Assembly (NCBI GenBank): GCA_029204225.1
Contig: CM055114.1
Coordinates: forward strand, 14,476,558 to 14,540,557
Direction of reading: 5' to 3'
DNA: 64,000 nt
From: Diphasiastrum complanatum
Taxonomy: Eukaryota > Streptophyta > Lycopodiopsida > Lycopodiales > Lycopodiaceae
In this document: one piece after another, positions 1-12,849 of the stretch
Layout: each line of letters starts with the position of its first letter
Numbering within the stretch: the stretch's first letter is position 1
The notes under the pieces: model-generated
What the model saw: only the letters and a program-made list of their open reading frames with translations
What the model was told of the DNA's origin: nothing
Database searches by the model: none
Program-made: the position numbers and the translations under genes

Positions 1-535
1 TTTACAAAATTAGTCACTACAATTCTTCTATTTGTCAAGCTCTTTATACATCCACTTCTGAATCACCTGATATGCTTTGGCATTTCAGATTAGGCCACCT
101 CAATTCCAATTGTATTCAACAGAATTTAGTACAAGGTCTGCCCACAATTAGCAGATTCGATACTCCATGTAAAAGTTGTATAATCAACTAGCATGCTAGA
201 AGTACTTCCATTTATGATATAGATCTTGTACACATGGAAATTTGTAGCCCTATGTAGACCATTTTCAGAGGGGGAGCTGTTTATGTACTGAATTTTTTAT
301 TGATGACTTCTCTCAGAGGACTACAACTTTTTTTCTGAAGGAAAAATCCGATACCTTCAAGTTCTTCAAGCAGTTCAAAACATCAGCAGAAAATTCGACC
401 CAGAGAAGAATCAAAGCTCTATGTTTTGATGGAGGGGGATATTTATCTCCACTGAGTTCAAAGCTTTCTACAAGGCCAACAAATAAACCTACAACAATCC
501 ACAGCCAGCTGCTTGTGAAGGATTTGAGATCCATT
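1..535 (+). pseudogene. Ty1/copia pol fragment (GAG-pre-integrase and integrase start)
   Basis: Broken reading frames on the plus strand match copia pol. At about 70-180 the stretch LWHFRLGHLN followed by CKSC is the GAG-pre-integrase zinc-binding region. From about 225 an integrase core begins (VH.EIC.P, then FIDDFSQRTTTFFLKEKSDTF), with stops at the TAG near 195 and the TAG at 257. A D.GG-like block lies near 430, and similarity fades at about 535. The 5' end lies outside the window. Stretch 536-688 holds nothing I can identify. The piece cannot encode a working integrase. Confidence 0.75.
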
Positions 536-688
536 AAGATCCAAATCTACAATTGACCTTTGGTTACAAAAACAAACAACTCACCAATCTTGTCAATGTA
601 TAAATTCAGCGCTTGAGATGTAAACTCTAATAGATCTTGACCAAACATGAGCTAAAACGTTGATGTCCATACAATTACAATATCCTAC

Positions 689-1955
<1,267 letters not shown>

Positions 1956-1956
1956 G

Positions 1957-1970
1957 TGGTATAAGAGTGC
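1957..1970 (+). other. Primer-binding site (decayed)
   Basis: TGGTATAAGAGTGC lies directly after the 5' LTR and resembles TGGTATCAGAGC, the complement of the initiator-Met tRNA 3' end used by copia elements, with changes at the C and near the end. Confidence 0.75.
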
Positions 1971-2069
1971 ACCCTATCAAATTCTGACATAGCCAAAGAA
2001 GCTATCAGATCCAGGAGGCCAAGCATTCAGACAATCACCCATCAACAAGGAAACAGACTTCAAGAAACA

Positions 2070-3123
2070 ATGGCTTCAATCAGCAGCATGCAAAGCAAGA
2101 TCTGCACGATACTTGATTCTTCAGGATCTAACTTTCTAGTCTGGAAAGTTAAGACATCTTTGATACTCAAGGGTGAAGGAATCTTCCCCTGGGTGGATGG
2201 CACAGAGGAAATGTCTACAACAACAGAGGAGCTACGCGAATGGAGGGAGAAAAATGACAAGGCAGTAGCCTTCCTATCATCTTCCATCGAAGATAGTCTC
2301 ACACTTGACCTGGCTACACTCTCCAAGGCCAATGAGATGTGGGATGCATTACTCACCAGATTTCAGATGAAATCAAGAAGTCAGATCATGATGCTGGAAG
2401 ATCAGCTGACAAATTTGTAATGGGATGGAAAAGACCTCACCTCTTTCGTAAGAAAGATGAAGGATCTATTTCTATCACTACATAACTCTGGAGCAGAGAA
2501 TGCAGTGACAGCTAAGAAGCAACTCACATATATGTTGAGAGCCTTTCCCAGATATTTCCATACGACACAAACCCTGCTCGAGAAAGATCTCACCATGAAC
2601 CTCAAAAAGGCGATTGTCGAGATTCGAGAGGAAATCGAGGCCAGAGAACATCTGGATCACAAAGATGGTTTTGACCAGGCCCTCTACGACAACAAAGAAA
2701 AATCAAAGAAGCAATTTAAGCCTAAGAGGGAGTCCAATCAGAGGTAGGATCGTGACCAACAAGCAGAGGGAACAAGCAAGGGCAACTGGAAGACCAAAGG
2801 GAGCTCAAAACAGTTCGAAACAACAAGGTGCAGACAAGAAGACCTGTGTGAGATGCAGAAGAGACGGGCATACAGTAGATACCTGTTGGGTCAATCCCAA
2901 GATTGAGTGTATCCATTGCCATAAGAAGGGTCACGCAGCCATGGATTACTGCCAGAACCCAAGGAACAAATCAGCACAGAACAGACATGAGAACAACAAT
3001 AGTTCATCCTATGTCGAGGAGCCCGAGAGCTCGAAGATGGGCGAAGAAAGAACGTACAGAAGTTGTTCGACCACCTACATCTGTGAAGATGTGTGTGCAG
3101 CATCAACTTCTGACATACTTTGA
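2070..3123 (+). pseudogene. Copia gag with two zinc knuckles, broken
   Basis: Starts at the ATG at 2070. The first 116 codons are a copia capsid N-terminus (FLVWKVKTSLIL...W.DALL). An in-frame TAA at 2418 interrupts it, and the same frame then continues (WDGKDLTSFVRKMKDLF) to a TAG at 2745. A frameshift carries the nucleocapsid into the next frame, with CVRCRRDGHTVDTC (C-x2-C-x4-H-x4-C) and CIHCHKKGHAAMDYC (x5 before the last C) at about 2850-2955. Gag would form the virus-like particle and bind element RNA. The lesions rule out a working product. Confidence 0.85.
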
Positions 3124-3720
3124 GGTGATCCTAGATTTAGCAGCCACCTCACACTTCGTGACATCAAGATGAATAATGTCTGATTTCAGAAGTGCAGATC
3201 CTTCAGGATTCATAGTTCTTGGAGATGGATCTAAACATCAAGTGAACGACATTGGTTCACTATGGCTCAACACCAACAGCAGAGACATATGACTCGAAGA
3301 CGTTTTGTTCGTGCCTACTCTACAACAAGACTTGCTCCCTATAGCAAGAATAGCAGATGCAGGGATGCGTGTGACGTTTTCTAATGAAGCATGCAACGTG
3401 ATTGACGCCAGTACCAATACTCTCATTGCTCAAGGCAGAAGGAAAGGTAACCTATATCATCTGAAGGTACTCCTACCTGAAGATCAGGTGCATCAGACTC
3501 ATGACGACTCGCCAGACACTCTATGGCACAGAAGACTCTGCCACATGAATTCAATGGCACTTTACCAGGCAAGCCATCATGGAGCAATAACAGGGGTCAG
3601 CATCTCGAATGCAACCAGTTTGACCTCCTGTGATGCATGTTTGAAAGGCAAGATGTCGCGCACTCCATTCGTCAAAGACTCCTACAAAACGGACAAAGAT
3701 TTTGGAGCTAGTGCATTCTA
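3124..3720 (+). pseudogene. Copia protease and GAG-pre-integrase region, broken
   Basis: The protease site that is normally D-S-G-A reads DLAATSHFV at about 3130-3160, so the catalytic triad is damaged. A TGA at about 3289 precedes LEDVLFVPTLQQDLLPIARIADAG. The GAG-pre-integrase zinc domain follows, with TLWHRRLCHMN and SCDACLKGKM at about 3515-3660. A frame change near 3700 leads into the integrase core. Confidence 0.8.
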
Positions 3721-4437
3721 ACATCTGTGGACCATTCAACGTTATCTCGGTAGGAGGTTTGAAATATTATATAACCTTCATTGATGATTATAGCAAATTT
3801 GCCAGAGTGTACTTTATTTAGAATAAATCTGAATCACTCTATAAATTCACAGAATATGTGAATTGGACAGAGAGATGTACAGGCAGCAAGGTGAAGCAGA
3901 TCATAACAGATCGAGGTGGCGAATATATCTCGAATCGCTTCACTGACTTCTGCAATGATCGTGACATCATTCACAGAAGAACTACAGGCTATACACCGTA
4001 GCACAATGGTGTTGCTGAATGAAAGAACAGGACCCTGATGGAAGCAGCTAGATGCATGATGGCCTACTCGAAAGCTCCAAGGGAACTGTGGACTGACGCA
4101 GTAGCTACAACCGCATACATCCAGAACAGGACAGGCAAGTCCCGGTGCTCCTTACATGACACCACATGAGCTATGGTGGGGTAGAAAGCCCAACCTGTCT
4201 CACGTCATAATCTTTGGTTGTGCAGCATATGCACATATTCCTGATAAGCTTCAAAAGAAGCTTGATGAGAAAGCCGAGCAGGGATTTCTGGTAGATTATG
4301 ACAACAATTCGTCATACTACAGAATCTACATGCCAGACACAAACACTGTGAAAACAGTGAGAGATGTCAGATTCGATGAGAGCAAGACAATGGCCAATGA
4401 CGATCCTATTAGCTACGAAGTTCTGGAGAGACAGTAA
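3700..4437 (+). pseudogene. Copia integrase, inactivated
   Basis: The DDE core is readable but broken. The first catalytic Asp is replaced (HSNICGP where HSDICGP is usual, about 3712). The second lies in IITDRGGEYIS (about 3900-3930) and the Glu in NGVAE (about 4008), followed directly by a stop in place of R. Further stops lie at about 3820, 4000 and 4020. The C-terminal region (WWGRKPNLSHVIIFGCAAYA, about 4170-4240) is open to the stop at 4435. It would insert the cDNA if intact. Confidence 0.8.
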
Positions 4438-4452
4438 TATGACCTCCGGCCA

Positions 4453-6336
4453 ATGATAGAGGGAGCAGCAGACGAACACAAAAACAAAGATTTTCGAGTC
4501 ATCTCCCATTCGAGCGACGAATCTGACGAAGAAATATTCGAGAGGCAACCTGCCGCCGTAGTTCCTGTAAACCAAGATGGTTCGGGACCGAGCAGAGCAG
4601 ACAAGGGCAAAGGCATAGTTGTTTTAGGAGGATCCCCCAAAAGGTCAACAAGACCACGAAGAGCGCCAGCAAGATATGTGCCAGGTATCTCAGCTTCCAC
4701 ATCAGAAGAGTTCTGTGGGTTCAATGGTGAACCACAAACTTTCGAGGAGGCGATTGAAGGTCCAGTAAAGGACAGATGGATCCAAGCCATGAACGAAGAG
4801 ATGGATTCCATGAGGAAGAACCAGGTATGGATGTTGGAGCCATTACCACATAAGCACAAGACTATCAAATACAACTAGGTTTTCCAACTCAAATACGGAC
4901 CAGATGGAAACATCACGAAATACAAGGCAAGACTGGTAGCGAAGGGTTTCTCTCAGAGATACGGTATTGACTACTCTGAAACCTTCTCCCAAAAAAAGGC
5001 TAAAAGAAAAACAATGGCATTCTTCCTGTCGTCAAAAATTCGTCCCTACGTTTGTTATTTGCATATGCAGCAGCTTATTACCTCAAGAGCCACATTGTGG
5101 ACGAGAAGACAGCCTTCTTCATGGCAAATTAGATGAAGAGGTCTACATGGATCAACCCCTAGGATATGTCTCGAATTCACTTCCTGACTATGCATGCAAA
5201 ATGGATAGAAGCATCTACGGTCTGAAACAATCAGTCCGACAATGGTACAAGAAGAAAGACCAAGCCCTGAAATCATTAGGATTCAAGCCTCTATTGGCTA
5301 ATTCCAATGTATATGTCAGAGTTATAGATGGGCAGATCATCATTGTGGCTGTGTATGTGGACGACACTCTGATACTTTGCAGGAGTGAGCAACTAATAGC
5401 TAAAGTAAAGACAGACATCTCAAAACATTTCGAGATAATGGATCTAGGAGAAGCCAGGTGTTACCTAGGCTCGCAAATTGAAAGGGACTACGAGGGAGGT
5501 AAGTTATACCTTCACTAGTCCAGATACACCCAAAAGATCCTAGAGGACTTTGGGATGCTAAACTGCAAAGGAGCAAACACTCCAACGCAGGGACGGTGCT
5601 GACGAATGATGACTGTCCAAAGAATGAGAAAGAGAGAGAACCGATGCAGCTCACACCTTATAGGAAGCTGATAGGATCACTGATGTACCTTGCAGACAAC
5701 ACACGTCTTGATATTGCTTATGCAATATTCAGGATGAGCCAATTTTGCATGAATCCAAGCTTGACACATTGGAAGACTGCAAAACGAATTTTGCAATACC
5801 TTCAATTAACGAGGGATTATGGCTTGTATAATTGTCATGGTGCAGGTTTTAGGATACTTTCCTGCAGCGATGCTAGTTGGGCATCTCTCAAGGACGATTG
5901 TAAAAGCATCTCAGGAGGATGCACCATTGCATCTAGAGTAGCAGTTCTCTGGGTTAGCAAGAAGCAGACCGTTGTAGCCCAGTCATCCTGCGAAGTAGAG
6001 TACGTAGCAGCAGTGGAGATGGCCAACGAATTAATTTGGCTAAGGCAGTTTCTGGATGAATTGGGCGAAACAAGGAACGAGCCTTTGGTCTTGCAGATGG
6101 ACAACACCCCTGCAATACACCTGAAAAAAAATCCGATGTTCCATTCCAGAACAAAGCACATTGTGATTAAGTACCACTTGACCAGGGATCTAATTGAGAA
6201 GAAGATGCTACAGACCACTTTCATCGGAACGAGAGACATGGTTGCTGAGATCTTCACCAAAGCCCTGGACAAAGGACTCTTTGAGAGACAAAGGAGCAAT
6301 CTCGGGATCGTAAAGCTATCATGCTTTGAGAGGGAG
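4453..6336 (+). pseudogene. Copia reverse transcriptase and RNase H, broken
   Basis: An acidic linker (4453-4700) precedes the RT. The frame has a TAG at 4876 in the [14 protein letters not shown] region and is garbled by a frameshift at about 4990-5100. It recovers at [17 protein letters not shown] and keeps the YVDD active site (about 5354-5365). A TAG lies at 5516. RNase H is open from 5596 (RKLIGSLMYL, SDASWASL, SSCEVEYVA, DNTPAI). That frame runs on through the 3' LTR edge. Several copia relatives in the window are more damaged here. Confidence 0.85.
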
Positions 6337-6337
6337 C

Positions 6338-7375
6338 TGAAGAAACGAAATGTTTCCAACTACAAAGCCTTGCTAGCTTTCAGCCCTCAGCCCGACGAAG
6401 ACATTCACGAACTCAAAGATCTAGAGACACGAAGCACAAAAAGTTTTGCGAACACGAAAGTCAAAGGAAACGAACATGAACGGTTCGCGAACATGAAAGT
6501 CAAAGGAGACGAAGACGAACAATTTGCGAACACGAAAGATCCACGAACGAGATTCCTTTGCAGTCCAGTACGAGAGAAAGGCCTACGAGCAAAACGAAAC
6601 CCGTTTTTCTCTCACACTCCAAAGAGTACCAGCTAAGATCATGCAAGTACCCAGAAGTACAGATATTTGATCTGATGGTATGATGTCAGCAGATACATTT
6701 TAGGTCATGGCTAATCTGCCACTCTTGTAACTCCCTGACTAGTTGCTTAATCACTCTAATCTTAGATTTACATAGAGCGACCATACTTACTGGATGATAC
6801 TTGACATATAGATCAGCAGAATACAAATACAGTGTAATGTAATAGTCTGATGCTAGTAAGAAATCAAGACAAAAAATACAAAATACTTGTCCACCTACGT
6901 GTGAAGACAATTCTATCTAGGATCAGAAGATCCAACTGTCCGCTAGTAAAGCGAGACGATTACTCGTGAAAGAACTGCATTTCTCTCACGCCAATGCACT
7001 ACGTGGGTATGCACGTAGTGCTCAAAGAATTATAGAAAAGAAATCAATAGATGATATTGTAGCCTTCGCGCACATATCAATTTGAGTTGTGTCTGATCTC
7101 GAATGCAAATGTTTTTGCTGTTAATCGCGTGTTTGAGTTTCTTCTTGTTCATTTTGAATTCCGCACTTTGGTTGAAACTATGTTGAATGCTGTATTAATT
7201 TTATGAACGTAGATCAGTAGTGACTGACTACACTCTGGAGGACTGTAGGAGTGATTCAGCTAGCAGTGTCCAATGATAGCATCTGAACTCCATCCGATCT
7301 GAAGAGAGTCGTGACTGATTTGCTATCGCAAAATTGTCGCAAATCCAACGAATTCATCAGTCATCACACATCCCC

Positions 7376-7378
<3 letters not shown>
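6338..7378 (+). repeat. 3' LTR of the copia element at 939-7378
   Basis: Starts TGAAGAAACGAAATG directly after a purine-rich tract (GAGAGGGAGC) and ends CCCCAAC, one base shorter than the 5' LTR end CCCCAACA. It is followed at once by GAGAGA. It has 24 bp more than the 5' LTR at about 6600. Confidence 0.9.

Positions 7379-7461
<83 letters not shown>
7379..7461. repeat. (GA)n microsatellite, right half
   Basis: About 41 GA units that begin exactly at the 3' LTR edge. They continue the tract that stops at 938 and mark the insertion point of the copia element between them. Confidence 0.95.
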
Positions 7462-7465
<4 letters not shown>

Positions 7466-7779
7466 CTCCCTTCTCACATCCTTTTATAGTAGGCCCAAAA
7501 CCAAAATTGCCACTTGGTTTCCCTCCAATATGAAAAACTCTACTATTTTTAGGACTAGATTCAATGTACCCTACATTCAAATTTGAATATATTCAAAGTC
7601 GACTTCTAAAATTCCCACACTTTCAAAAAGTGTTTATTCAAATACTTTTAGACTAATATAACTTTGAAAAGTCAAACTCTAAGTCTAATATGAAAGTTGG
7701 CCTCAAATGTGTATTTGGCATTTTATCAAACTATGACCCATTTTGACTAAACTATCAAACTTGTTGATAATTTCTCACA
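7462..7779 (-). repeat. Right part of the split LTR
   Basis: AT-rich non-coding sequence that ends TTTCTCACA at 7779, as the LTR at 15728-16536 does (AATTTCTCACA). It is followed by a polypyrimidine stretch, the polypurine tract read on the minus strand. It completes the LTR begun at 689. Confidence 0.55.
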
Positions 7780-9000
7780 CTCCCTCTTCAACTAGTTTTA
7801 GCTTAGCCATAGAACTTTGATCCAAGTTTATAATGATCTCCATCCTAAGTATAGGCCTCCTTTCTAATGATCTAAATTAGTTTCCACAATTGATATAGAG
7901 AATGGTATCCACTTGGGATGCTTCACTATTTCTTACATCAATTTTACATGTCAAGATGTAACTAGAACATGAAGAACCAAATAGAATGTAAATGAGATTA
8001 TTCTTCCATGCTATAAACTTTGAAATATCTGGAAAGTTACAGCAACCAAACAATAAATGTGAGTGATCAACCAATGCTTGCTTGCTTCCTCCATCTTTGT
8101 CCTTTCTTGCCATGTATCCACCATGAAACTCTATGAATGAGCCTCCATCTCCATCTTCCACAAGATGCCATCATCACTTGATGACTTGATCATGAATGAG
8201 TGATATAATGAGCCTCCAATAGCTTCATTTCCATCAACAAAACCAGCCAAGAATTCTAGTACAAATCCATTACCAAATTGATGCTCACCAATGTAGCTAG
8301 TTTTACCATATCTTGAGAATTTGCACACATCCACATGAAAATGCTCAAACATGAGATAGAACAAGTAAAATAAACTTGAAAAAGAATTCCTTGTTGCTCC
8401 TTTGACCTTACTTGAGTCTTCAATAACCTGCAAAAATGGATCCATAACAACTTTGCCAGTTGACTATCCTTTGATGCTCATGACTAACTCTGAATTGCCA
8501 CCTTCCTTTTTGCCTTGTTGAAGTCCTTTGAGATCAACCTCTTGATCATCAACTTGACCATCAAAGTCATTCAAAAAAACCTATTTTCCAAATCCATTAC
8601 TTGCTATAAAATCATGAAAAGATCCATCTACTTGTGTAGATCCATCTACACAAGAAGATTCACCAAAATATGTGAGAAAAGCAAAATGAGTCACTTCCAC
8701 TTGCTTACCCTTCTCATCATATGTGAGCCTTGAAGGCATTTGTCTTTCCCTTGATGTTCTTCTTGGCTTTTGACTTGGAAGTTCCATCATCATCACCATC
8801 TAAAGTAGGATCCAATACATCAACATCAAGAATGTTAGATCCATCCACATCACCATCAATAGTACTTGAAGATACTTTTGGAATGTTTCCCTCATAAAAA
8901 ATGACATCTCTACCAACAATCACTTTGTTAGTAGAAGGTATGTAGACCTTGTAGGCTTTACTCACCTCATTATATCGAACAAAAAGTTGACACTTGGCCT
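7780..9000 (-). pseudogene. Minus-strand copia relic: integrase tail, linker and tail module
   Basis: Read on the minus strand. At 8717-8996 is an integrase C-terminal/linker stretch (SKAYKVYIPSTNKVIVGRDV, then EGNIPKVSSS) nearly identical to the plus-strand copy at 62585-62790. In another frame, PRRTSRERQMPSRLTYDEKG (about 8700-8770) is the region before the RT. No RT follows. Instead, 7877-8161 carries a weakly conserved tail (NSEASQVDT) related to the module at 16663-17376 and 63202-63996. The 5' part of the element is missing. Confidence 0.6.
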
Positions 9001-9263
9001 CCTCTTGAATAGAGTGGGGAGATTTTTATAATAATTCCTAGCTTTTGTGAAAAGTGTCATTTGTGAGAGAGGTTTGTCAAAAAATCTCTAATTTGTCAAT
9101 TTGGAAAACTGTAGATTACACTAGACAGTGTCTAGTATTGCCATTCAGAGTTTATGAGGTTTCATACTTTTCACATTACTGATATTTGTCTTTTGAACGA
9201 TCACACACTTCGAATATTCCCTCTGAAAGTTCTTATATTCCCTCTACTTTTCATCTCGTCCGT

Positions 9264-9514
9264 ACCAATATCAAATCCATGCGCGCGAGCTAGAGAGAAT
9301 TTCGAAAAGTCGTATATCCATGCGTCGTTCCGATATTGCATGTTCGTAACAATATTGAATCCACATGCGCAAGCTAAAAGAATTCTGAAAAGTCGTACAT
9401 CCACGCGCCATTCCAATATCACATATCCATACCAATATTGGACCACATGCGCGAGCTACAGAGAACCCTGAACAGTCGTACATCTACGCGCCATTCCGAT
9501 ATCAGGTGTACAAC
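9264..9514. repeat. Three tandem copies of an 84-bp unit
   Basis: Copies start at 9264, 9348 and 9431 (ACCAATATCAAATCC, AACAATATTGAATCC, ACCAATATTGGACCAC). Each carries ATGCGC-AGCTA, AAAAGTCGTA and a CGCGCCATTCCGATAT-like end. It lies just upstream of a copia gag start, so it may be an LTR or leader repeat. The rest of 9001-9592 shows no gene. Confidence 0.85.
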
Positions 9515-9592
9515 CATAAATATACAGTTCTGTGGTGTTGTGTGCTCAAATTGAGTCTTTTTTTTTTGTGATCCAAACTCATCTATCCAATA

Positions 9593-9703
9593 ATGGCAAC
9601 TCTAAACAAGAGTGTCCTCAATGAGCAAAGCAAATTTGAAGGAGCCGACAACTATGCAGTTTGGAAATTCAAACTGAAATTGTTGGAACGATCCACGATT
9701 TAG
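9593..9703 (+). pseudogene. Copia gag N-terminus cut by an inversion
   Basis: The ATG at 9593 opens a typical copia gag start (SKFEGADNYAVWKFKLKLL) and runs into a stop at 9701-9703. The next part of the same gag lies in opposite orientation directly downstream, so the frame ends at an inversion breakpoint at about 9697. Confidence 0.8.
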
Positions 9704-10275
9704 GTTTTCACCTCTTGATTGGTGTCTTTCACTAACAAATCTGTCACCCATCTTCTGATCGCAAGAGCTTTATCAAATCCCATGTTGTGATGACTCAAGT
9801 TCTCTTGATGTTGTTCTTTCTGCAAAAGCAATCCACCTAACTCTTCATAGGTTAGAAGATTTTCACAAACATCTGATGTGACTCAGTCAAACTATTTAAT
9901 GTCAATTGCACGATCTCAAAATCTTGAACTCGCTCTCCAACAACGACTAATTGATCACGGATCTCCTTTACCTTCAATAGGTGATCAGCAATGGTTGCAC
10001 TATGATCCATTCGTAATGTGTGCAGCTTCGAAATCAGGAATAGCACTCGAGATGTGTTTGTGGTCTCAAACAATGCCTTCAACATATCCCATGTTTCTTT
10101 TGGTCCTTCTGAATCCGAAATGTAGGGAATAATTGCATCTCTAACTAATAAGTTGATGACATTTTGTGCTTTCCATTTTCTCCTGTCAAATGTCTGTTGA
10201 TCTTCTTCAATCACTGGCATTGCTTCTTCACCTGTCACAATCTCCCGTAGCTTCTTTTCCATCAAACCAATGATG
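9698..10275 (-). pseudogene. Inverted central gag segment (UBN2-like)
   Basis: On the minus strand this encodes MEKKLREIVTGEEAMPVIEE and then a copia capsid with W..LK.LFETTNTSRVLFLI and LTLNSLTESHQMF. It fits between the plus-strand gag start at 9593-9697 and the plus-strand zinc knuckle at 10350, so it is most simply an in-place inversion of about 575 bp. The frame is open over about 140 codons. Confidence 0.75.
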
Positions 10276-10948
10276 GTCCGAATTGAGGCAATTAGAATCA
10301 AGGCCAAAATCAAGGACGCAGCTATTCCAAGCAAAATAAACCTAGAAATTGTAGGTACTGCAACAAACTTGGCCATTGGGAGCATGAATGCTTCAAGAAA
10401 CAGAAGGAGATAGAACAAAGAAAAGACAAAGGGCAAGTGGGAAATTATGCTGATCAACATCAATTTGATGATTATTATTATGAAAACAATTATATTGATC
10501 AACATTAATATGATGAGGATCAATATGAAGATGATACAGGTGAGAGCTCAAAATTGTTCATTACAACATTAATGACAAGTGATGAAGCCAAGGATACTTG
10601 GTACATTGATAGTGGTGCATCCAAGCTCATGATTTCAAGGAAAGAGTGGTTTTTAGAACTCAAGGACACCCACAATTGTGATGAAGTTGGACAAGCCGAT
10701 GGCCAATTGCTATCTGTTGAAGGATTTGGAGTGGTACTAGTGAAGTTAGCCAACGAGATAATAAAGCGGGTAAGCAACGTGCAAAATGTACCTGGCTTAG
10801 CTAATAATCTACTATCTGTTGGGATGATGGCTAATCAACAACTCAAGGTTGAGTTTTACAGCAACAAATGTCTTGTAAAAGACATCAAGAATCACTACAA
10901 AGTAATTGCTATAGAGTTAGAGTCAACAGGAATCGACTCTACAAATTG
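10276..10948 (+). pseudogene. Copia nucleocapsid and protease
   Basis: A zinc knuckle CRYCNKLGHWEHEC lies at 10350-10391, then an acidic D/Y/Q-rich stretch with a TAA near 10506. The protease WYIDSGASKLMIS follows at about 10600-10640 with DSGA intact, then the conserved NVQNVPGLANNLLSVGMM. The frame shifts near 10920 so that the usual LYKLN block falls in another frame. Confidence 0.8.
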
Positions 10949-11565
10949 AATGCGAGATCTTTTGCTCAAGCTATGGTAAGCACTATTGTTGAAGTGATCT
11001 TTGGCATCAACAATTTGGTCATATTGATGAACACTTCAAGCGAAGGGGAATGGTAAAGAGTGATGCTAATCCTAATCTTTACATTCTAAGGCAAGATTCA
11101 AATATAGTGTTCATTGTGTTGTACGCTGATTTGATTATTACAAGAAGTAATGAGAGCTTAATTGATGAAATCAAATCAGATCTTTCCAGTGCTTTTGACA
11201 TGAGCGATCTAGGGTTGATGCACTATTGTGTTGGCATTGAAGTATGGCAAAAAGAAGACGTGGTCTTTCTAACACAAAGCAAATATGCACGAGATTTGCT
11301 TTATAAGTCCAATATGCAGGATTGTAAGCCTTTCAGTACAACTATGGATGTCAAGATGAAGCTTACTTCATATGATGAATATGAGAAAGTGGATGCTTAT
11401 TTGTATGGACAGCTGGTGGGTAGTTTCACTTATTTGACACACACACGACGTGATATTTCTTATGTTGTTGGTGCTGTTAGTCAATTTATGCAAGATCCTA
11501 TTCAAGCACACTATAAGTATGCTAAACGTAAATTTTTCGAATACATTCAAGGGACATTGAATTAG
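10949..11565 (+). pseudogene. GAG-pre-integrase fused to RT C-terminus by a large deletion
   Basis: DLWHQQFGHI (about 10996-11025), the start of the GAG-pre-integrase domain, runs without a break into RT sequence (GMVKSDANPNLYILRQDSNI) and on to 11565. The whole integrase and the RT fingers, roughly 2 kb in an intact element, are missing. The RT active site is YADL with one residue fewer than YVDDL, so catalysis is lost. The relic ends before RNase H with a stop at 11563-11565. Confidence 0.8.
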
Positions 11566-11569
11566 TTTT

Positions 11570-12000
11570 GAGCTCCAAAGAGACCCTCTAGAATTCGTGC
11601 AAGATGTAGTTTATATTATTAAAATATTATAACACTAATATTTTTGACTTGCCATAACTTTTTAATCGTAGCTCAAAAGCAGTCATATAACATACCATTG
11701 GAAAGCCCTTGTCAAGCACTTTCCAATTCACCAAACTCCGCTAAATTCAGACTTACCAATAAAAAGTTATGCCATTTTTAGTGTGGAATCAAAATGTGGA
11801 CTCAAAAAGTTACGTTACGTAGATTTCAAATTTGGGTATTTTGATTGGTCCATGTGTAAGAAAAAATTGAGAAAAAATATAAAAAGAATCTTTACAAAGG
11901 GTCTTTTTTGGATTTAGAACTCCTCTAATGTCAGCCTTTGTTTTTCAGGATGCTCATTACTTGAATGATTGGTTTAAGGCTGAGCTTAAGAAATCTAACA
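11570..12000 (-). repeat. 3' LTR of a minus-strand copia relic (left edge uncertain)
   Basis: The + strand sequence ends AAATCTAACA at 12000, directly followed by CCCCCCCTTA, the complement of a polypurine tract. The minus-strand LTR would thus start TGTTAGATTTCTTAAGC. Part of it (TAATGAGCATCCTGAAAAAC on the minus strand) recurs at about 52052, before a plus-strand copia gag. The left edge was not found. Confidence 0.55.
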
Positions 12001-12840
12001 CCCCCCCTTAATGTGGATCCTGAAAAACTTTGATCTTCAGATTTAACATATCCTTAAATCTGAGATGTTGCTCCTTTGATAGAGCCTTTGTGAAGTAATC
12101 CACTGCCATGTAATTTGTTCTACAGAAAATCAATTCCACTTCCTTATTGTGCACTTTTTCTCTAAGGTAATGATACCTGATTTCTATATGTTTGCTTCAA
12201 GAGTGAAATTTCGGATTGAGAGAAAGCGCTATTGTGCTTTGATTGTCACAATAGATTCTTGTAGAAAGTGTTTGTGTAAGATTGAGGTCTGCAAGCAGCT
12301 AGATCGTCTAAGTTGGTTGCATTTGTGGCAGCTATGTATTCGGATTCAGTTGATGATAATGCAACTGAGGTCTGCTTCCAGCTATTCCATGATATTGGGC
12401 CTTGGTTGTATAAAAATACAAATCCAAAAGTTAATTTTTTGGTGTCGACATCTTCTGTCTATGTAGGCTTCAAAAATGTTGGCAGTTTGGCTACCTCCGT
12501 AGTAGATGTTGAGAGTTGTCGTTGCTTGGATGTACTTCATGACCTTTGTTGGCGCTTTCCAATGAGCTACGCCTGGATTTGACAAGAACTGGCTGAGTGT
12601 ACTGACTGAATATGCAAGGTCTGGTCGCGTGTAGATCATTGCGTACATCAGTGAGCTGATGATGGATTGAAACGAGTAGCACTTCATATCTTCCTTTTCT
12701 GTCTCAGTTTGAGGAGACTATTCCTTTGATAGCTTTAGTCCAGAGTCGAGTGGAAAGAGACTAGGTTTGCAGTTGGCCATTCCATACTTTTCCATCACGT
12801 TGTTGAGATATCGTTGCTGACTGATAAAGATCAGTCTGCT
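12001..12840 (-). pseudogene. Copia RT C-terminus and RNase H relic
   Basis: Minus strand, reading from 12840: ISQQRYLNNVMEKYGMANCK, a TAG, then IISSLMYAMIYTRPDLAYSV and LSQFLSNPGVAHW (about 12550-12690), the usual RT-RNase H connection. RNase H remains reach the polypurine tract at 12001-12010 with many stops and frameshifts. The 5' part is replaced at about 12845 by a tandem repeat array. Confidence 0.75.
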
Positions 12841-12849
12841 GGGACACTC

